In this document: piece after piece, positions 60,174-64,000 of the stretch
Layout of the letters: the number at the start of each line of letters is the position of its first letter
How positions within the stretch are numbered: the stretch's first letter is position 1
Assembly (NCBI RefSeq): GCF_001984105.1
Contig: NZ_MTQM01000008.1
Location: forward strand, 248,001-312,000
Length of the DNA: 64,000 nucleotides
Source: Microbacterium sp. CSI-V
GTDB taxonomy: Bacteria > Actinomycetota > Actinomycetes > Actinomycetales > Microbacteriaceae
Direction of reading: 5' to 3'
Made by a program: the position numbers and the translations under genes
Notes under the pieces: generated by a model
The model's database searches: none
What the model was told of the DNA's origin: nothing
What the model saw: only the letters and a program-made list of their open reading frames with translations

Positions 60174-61204
60174 AGGCCCATCTCCTCGTACAGTCGCTCG
60201 ATGCGCGCCCGCTCCTCGGCGAGGAACGCCGTGAGGTCGTCACCGGTGATGAGGCGTTCGGTCCAGTGGTAGCGCTCGCGCGCGTCGGCCCACTCCGGGG
60301 TCGCGGTCGAATCGAGGACGAGCTGCGTCAGGCTGTCGACCTGCTCGCCACTCAGACCGCTCGGGGCGGCGAGCATGCGCCAGTTCGTGAGCTTCATGTC
60401 GTAGCCCTGGTCGATCGCGGTCGGGATGTCGACGCCCTCGAGGGGCTGTTCGGCGACCAGCGCGAGGGCGCGCAGACGCCCCGACTCGATCTGGTCGATG
60501 TTGTCGGGGTAACCGCCCGCGGCGGCCTGCGCGGTACCGTTCAGCAGCGCCTGGATCGCCTCGCCTCCACCGTCGGACGAGATGTAGGTCATGTCGACGG
60601 GCGGGATGCCGGCGGCGAGCGCCAGCTCCGCGACGACGAGCTGGTCGAACGACCCGCCGCCGGTCCAGGGCAGGGCCTTGGGGTCGGCCTTCCACGCCTC
60701 TACGAGATCGTCGAGCGTCTGGAACGGCGAATTCGCCGGCACGACGATGACGTCGTACTCCTCGACCATGACCGCGAGGGGCGTCACGTCATCGAGGGTC
60801 GCCGCCGAGTTGAACTGCACGGTCGCGGCGAGGAGACCCGTTCCCCCGACCAGGAGGTTGTTGGCCTGGCCGTTCAGCACCGACACGTTGCCGAGGGCGA
60901 TCGTGCCGCCGGCGCCCGGCATGTTCACCACTTGGACGTTGTTCACCAGCCCGTTCGCCTTCTGGGCCTGCTGCAGCTCGCGCGCGACGCCGTCCCAACC
61001 GCCTCCCGCGGCGGCGGGGGCGATGATCGTCATCGATGCGTGGATGTCGTCGCCCGCGGCGGCGGACGTGATCGATCCGTACGCGGCGGTCGCGATGGCC
61101 GCGACGCCGACGATGCCGCCGATCGTGCGGCCGACCCATCGGCGGCGGCCGGGGGGACCGTCCGCGGCATGGTCGGGGACAGCGGGAGGCGTAAGCTCCG
61201 TCAT
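60170..61204 (-). CDS. tctC: Tripartite tricarboxylate transporter, binding protein TctC
   Basis: A 344-residue Bug-family receptor. An N-terminal anchor or signal (TIGGIVGVAAIATAAYGSI, no lipobox Cys) precedes the domain; MTIIAPAAAGGGWDGVAREL and MPGAGGTIALGNV are the ligand loops; LLVGGTGLLAATV and YISSDGGGEAIQALLNG follow. Binds a di- or tricarboxylate or related acid. ATG with AAGGAGGA. Divergent from a CitA/CitB-like two-component system, which probably induces it, as TctDE does for tctCBA in Salmonella. Confidence 0.92.
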   Translation of the reverse strand: MTELTPPAVPDHAADGPPGRRRWVGRTIGGIVGVAAIATAAYGSITSAAAGDDIHASMTIIAPAAAGGGWDGVARELQQAQKANGLVNNVQVVNMPGAGGTIALGNVSVLNGQANNLLVGGTGLLAATVQFNSAATLDDVTPLAVMVEEYDVIVVPANSPFQTLDDLVEAWKADPKALPWTGGGSFDQLVVAELALAAGIPPVDMTYISSDGGGEAIQALLNGTAQAAAGGYPDNIDQIESGRLRALALVAEQPLEGVDIPTAIDQGYDMKLTNWRMLAAPSGLSGEQVDSLTQLVLDSTATPEWADARERYHWTERLITGDDLTAFLAEERARIERLYEEMGL

Positions 61205-61217
61205 CACAGCTCCTCCT

Positions 61218-61257
61218 TGCGAACGTCGTCGTTTCGCAGAATGTGACGACGCTCGCA
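61218..61257. promoter_or_regulatory. Inverted repeat in the tctC / sensor-kinase intergenic region
   Basis: TGCGAACGTCGTC (61218-61230) and GACGACGCTCGCA (61245-61257) pair with one mismatch over 14 bases. The left arm touches the tctC ribosome site, so it could be a response-regulator site or a leader hairpin. A CATATT -10-like box for the kinase gene lies to its right. Confidence 0.45.
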
Positions 61258-61326
61258 GGGGCGGGAGTGCGACGCACCCCCCGGTCGATTTGTGCTCATA
61301 TTGCGCGCGAAAGAATGTCACCCTCC

Positions 61327-62607
61327 ATGTCCGACACCGCCCCCGCGGCCCGCACCCGTGGCGTCCGTCGCGCGCTCGTCGTGCTGCCGAGCCTCATCGT
61401 GCTGACCGCCGTCGGCGTCACGACCTTCATCGCCGCGTCGGTGCAGGAGCGCCACATCCGCGACGACACCGCCGAGCGCGTGTACGACGTCGCGGCGAGC
61501 CTCGCCGAGCTCGACGACGTCCGCGACACCGTGGCATCCGTGTCGTCCGTCGGCACGCCGGAACGGCTCGCGGATGCCGCCGCCCTCACCGGCGCCACGG
61601 CGACGCTGCAGCCGCTGGCCGACCTGATCGAGCGCACGACCGGGGTGTTCTACGTCGTCATCACGGACGACGAGGGTGTCCGCATCACCCACCCGGCGAG
61701 CGCCCAACGCGGACGCCAGGTCGAGACCGCCAACGCGAGCGTGCTGGCGGGAGTGCCGTTCCTCGGCACCGAGACGGGCCCCTCGGGCAGCTCGTTGCGC
61801 GCGAAGGTGCCCGTGCGCGCCGGGGAGACCGTCGTGGGGATGGTGGCCGTCGGGGTGCTGGAGTCGAGCATCCTGTCCGACCGCGACGACGCGCTCGGCG
61901 ACCTCCTGCCGTGGGCGCTCGGGGCGCTCATCATCGGAACGATCGCGTCGTCGCTGCTGGCCGCGGCGATCGAGCGACGCTTCCGGCGGCTGGACGACCT
62001 CGCCGCCGAGCAGGAGCGGACGGCCCGCACGATGGTGGCGCTGCGCGAGCAGGCGCATGAATTCGGCACGCGCCTGCACGTGCTGCACGGCCTCATCTCG
62101 CACGGCGACACCCGCGACGCCCTGACCTACATCTCCGACGCGCTGCCCGGACTCACTCCCCGCGAACCCTCCGACAGCCGACTGGATGCCTCGGTCGTCA
62201 GCGCGAGCATCGAGGCGCTGCGCAGCGAGGTCTCGTCGCTCGGGGCGCGTCTGGAGGTGCGGATCGACCGGGACATCGCGATCGACGAGACCGTCGTGCT
62301 CGTGCTCGTGAACCTGTGCCGCAACGCCGCCGAGGCGGGAGCGACGCGCGTACGCTGCAGCCTCGACCTCGTGGGGGACGTCCTGCACGGCTCGGTCGAC
62401 GACGACGGCCCGGGGATCGATCCGCGCGACGTCGAGCACGCGTTCACGCTCGGGTACACCTCCAAGCCCGACCTCACCGGGACGGGCCGCGGCATCGGGC
62501 TCGCCGTCGTCCGGCGCGCGGTGACCGAGCGCGGCGGCGAGATCCTCGTCACCCGGTCGGCGTGGGGCGGGACGAGGTTCGAGTTCGACATGGCGGCGCC
62601 GCGATGA
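61327..62607 (+). CDS. Sensor histidine kinase, CitA/DcuS type
   Basis: A 426-residue membrane kinase: helix 1 (about residues 15-40), extracellular PASTA-free sensor domain with the CitA-like pattern GVFYVVITDDEGVRITHP, helix 2 (about 190-215), then a phosphoacceptor region LREQAHEFGTRLHVLHGLI where His lies in the HEF motif of the family, and an ATPase domain (NLCRNAAEAG, DDGPGIDP, TGRGIGLAVV). Detects external carboxylates. Start could also be the ATG four codons upstream; neither has a strong ribosome site. Confidence 0.9.
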   Translation: MSDTAPAARTRGVRRALVVLPSLIVLTAVGVTTFIAASVQERHIRDDTAERVYDVAASLAELDDVRDTVASVSSVGTPERLADAAALTGATATLQPLADLIERTTGVFYVVITDDEGVRITHPASAQRGRQVETANASVLAGVPFLGTETGPSGSSLRAKVPVRAGETVVGMVAVGVLESSILSDRDDALGDLLPWALGALIIGTIASSLLAAAIERRFRRLDDLAAEQERTARTMVALREQAHEFGTRLHVLHGLISHGDTRDALTYISDALPGLTPREPSDSRLDASVVSASIEALRSEVSSLGARLEVRIDRDIAIDETVVLVLVNLCRNAAEAGATRVRCSLDLVGDVLHGSVDDDGPGIDPRDVEHAFTLGYTSKPDLTGTGRGIGLAVVRRAVTERGGEILVTRSAWGGTRFEFDMAAPR

Positions 62608-63317
62608 CCGACCGGATCCGCGTCCTCGTCGTCGACGACGACGCCGCGGCCCGCGCGCTGCACGGCCGCTACGTCGCCGAGGTGCCGGGCTACGCGGTCG
62701 TCGGCTCCGCGGCGGACGGGGCGGGGGCGATCGCTTCGGCGCAGGCGGGCGTCGACCTCGTGCTGCTCGACATGCGCCTCCCCGACATCAGCGGCGTCGA
62801 GGTGCTGCACCGACTCCGGACCCTCGGCGCCGGGGCGGTCGACGTGCTCGTCATCAGCTCGTCGCAGGACCAGGTCACCGTGCGGCAGGCGCTCGCCGCC
62901 CACGTCGTCGGCTACCTCGTCAAACCGTTCACGGCGGACACGCTCCGCCGGAGGCTCGAGGCGTACCGCGTCGAACGGAGCGAGAGAGCGGATGCCGACC
63001 GCGACCGCGCTCTCAGCCAGGGCGACATCGACCGTCTGCTCGGCACCGGGACCGTGCGCGTGCCGACGCGTACCGCACCGGAGGCGCGGCCGAAGGGCTT
63101 GGCATCCGTGACCCTCGAGCGGGTGCGCGCAGCCCTGGACCCGGTCGCGTTCGTGTCGGCAGCCGAGGTGGCGGCCGCGTGCGGACTGTCGCGCGCCACC
63201 GCACAGCGCTACCTCGAGCACCTCGTCGCGACCGGTGTCATCGACCTCGCGCACCGGTACGGCGCCCGCGGCCGTCCGCGGATCCTCTACCGGCTGGCTC
63301 CCGCCCCACCGGAGTGA
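62604..63317 (+). CDS. Response regulator, CitB/DcuR type
   Basis: A 237-residue regulator. The receiver domain has acidic pocket VVDDD, phosphoacceptor Asp in LVLLDMRLPD and Lys in VKPFTADTL. The C-terminal domain (FVSAAEVAAACGLSRATAQRYLEHLVATGVIDL) is the helix-turn-helix of the CitB/DcuR group. ATGA overlap with the kinase. Likely activator of the divergent tct operon. Confidence 0.93.
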   Translation: MTDRIRVLVVDDDAAARALHGRYVAEVPGYAVVGSAADGAGAIASAQAGVDLVLLDMRLPDISGVEVLHRLRTLGAGAVDVLVISSSQDQVTVRQALAAHVVGYLVKPFTADTLRRRLEAYRVERSERADADRDRALSQGDIDRLLGTGTVRVPTRTAPEARPKGLASVTLERVRAALDPVAFVSAAEVAAACGLSRATAQRYLEHLVATGVIDLAHRYGARGRPRILYRLAPAPPE

Positions 63318-63398
63318 GACGCGGCGCGCGTCGGGGCCGGCGAGCCGGGGCCGGGTCGGCTACAGCTCGGCCTGCCCGGCCGGGAGGGGATCCCTGAG

Positions 63399-64000
63399 TC
63401 AGCTCACCCGTGCGAGGTTCGTCGTCGTCACGGCTCCGAGCTTCGCCGTGATGTCGGTGAGTGTCTGACCGACCCCGAGATCCAATCTCTTCGCCGTGAT
63501 GGTGGAGGTCGCATTGTCGTAGTACTCGGCGCGGACCGGCAGGTTCGGCGACGAGAACCGCACGTAGTACCCGGTGTCGGCGCGCAGCCCGTCCACGACG
63601 TAGGTCCCCCCGGGTGTCACGATCGCCGTCGCGACGATCTGGTTGTACTTCGAGTACACGTCGACGACGACGTACCCGTCGCGGTAAGAGACCCCTGCCG
63701 GAAGCCGCACGCGTCCGGAGATCGCGGAGTACGGGACGGGGGCGACGTCGACTCCGGTGAACTTCTGGTTCGCGGCGAGCGTGATGTCGGTGTACTCGCC
63801 GTACGACTTGGTCCACCACTTCGGGAAGACCCGCACGCCTTCGGCCACGATCCTCACGCGATACACCCCCGGGTCGAGGAGTCGCGCGATGTAGGTCCCG
63901 TCGGAGTTCACCTTCTCCTGCCGAACCACCGCACCGGTCGACACCGACACGATCTGCGCGGTGACCGTGCCGTCCGAGAACGACGTCCCCGCGGGGAGCG
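63399..64000 (-). CDS. Repeat-containing surface protein, C-terminal part (cut by window end)
   Basis: The last about 200 residues of a larger protein. It holds repeated beta-sandwich modules of the carboxypeptidase-regulatory/CnaB-like type: LPAGTSFSDGTVTAQI..STGAVV, then YRVRIVAEG with an aromatic strand, then RLPAGVSYRDGYVVVDVYSK and TYVVDGLRADTGYYVRF. Near the C-terminus YYDNATSTITAKRLDLGVG follows. No sortase motif or membrane anchor is visible at the end. The start and the signal peptide lie beyond 64000. Secretion is inferred. Confidence 0.75.
   Translation of the reverse strand, partial: LPAGTSFSDGTVTAQIVSVSTGAVVRQEKVNSDGTYIARLLDPGVYRVRIVAEGVRVFPKWWTKSYGEYTDITLAANQKFTGVDVAPVPYSAISGRVRLPAGVSYRDGYVVVDVYSKYNQIVATAIVTPGGTYVVDGLRADTGYYVRFSSPNLPVRAEYYDNATSTITAKRLDLGVGQTLTDITAKLGAVTTTNLARVS

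Overview
The window reads as about 64 kb of chromosome from a high-GC actinobacterium. Protein similarity, strong GC codon bias, GTG/TTG starts, many leaderless promoters and a very frequent GGATGCC/GGCATCC word point to Microbacteriaceae, most likely Microbacterium; that is an inference from pattern recognition, not a database match. I place 64 protein genes, two of them cut by the window ends. I see no tRNA or rRNA gene, no CRISPR array, no transposase or integrase and no phage genes.

Layout. 0-5 kb: an RND efflux permease (cut at the left end) behind a palindromic operator, a paired fluoride channel (two FluC/CrcB halves), a persulfide-response operon (small Cys protein, CoA-disulfide reductase-rhodanese fusion, CstR-like repressor), topoisomerase IB and small proteins. 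5-7 kb: a 29-bp tandem repeat and a DUF4097-PadR operon under two operators. 7-31.6 kb: scattered de novo purine genes (purF-purM, purD, purC, purS-purQ, without purL) interleaved with transporters (CynX-like MFS, DHA2 MFS with its PadR repressor, BCCT, NCS2 uracil/xanthine permease, NhaA) and a cellobiose operon (cebE-cebF-cebG-bglC plus cebR) with three CebR-type operators. 31.8-39.6 kb: two tandem paralogous LuxR-type regulators, a GntR regulator, then a ureidoglycolate lyase, a flavoprotein and a 2-hydroxyacid dehydrogenase, and a transglycosylase-like wall protein. 39.9-45.2 kb: a ROK repressor and a ChvE-GguA-GguB monosaccharide ABC transporter.

45.4-58 kb is the most unusual accessory block. 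It holds a MocA-like nucleotidyltransferase, XdhC, two amidohydrolases, an XRE-cupin regulator, a Rieske-type oxygenase reductase, a taurine/nitrate-type ABC importer, a FAD-linked oxidase, a creatininase-family hydrolase and an MFS carrier. The genes are tightly coupled and look like uptake and breakdown of an N-heterocyclic compound whose identity I cannot fix. 58-63.3 kb: a TctA-TctB-TctC tricarboxylate transporter divergent from a CitA/CitB-type two-component system. The right end cuts a repeat-containing surface protein.

Non-coding structure is rich. There are three families of intergenic hairpin repeats, several of whose arms carry nested palindromes. Hairpins stand at the gene border of three ABC operons. 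Operators are visible for TetR-, CstR-, PadR-, CebR- and GntR-type regulators. The GGATGCC word occurs roughly once per 500 bp, both inside genes and as inverted pairs forming terminator-like stems, an arrangement resembling DNA uptake sequences in other bacteria.
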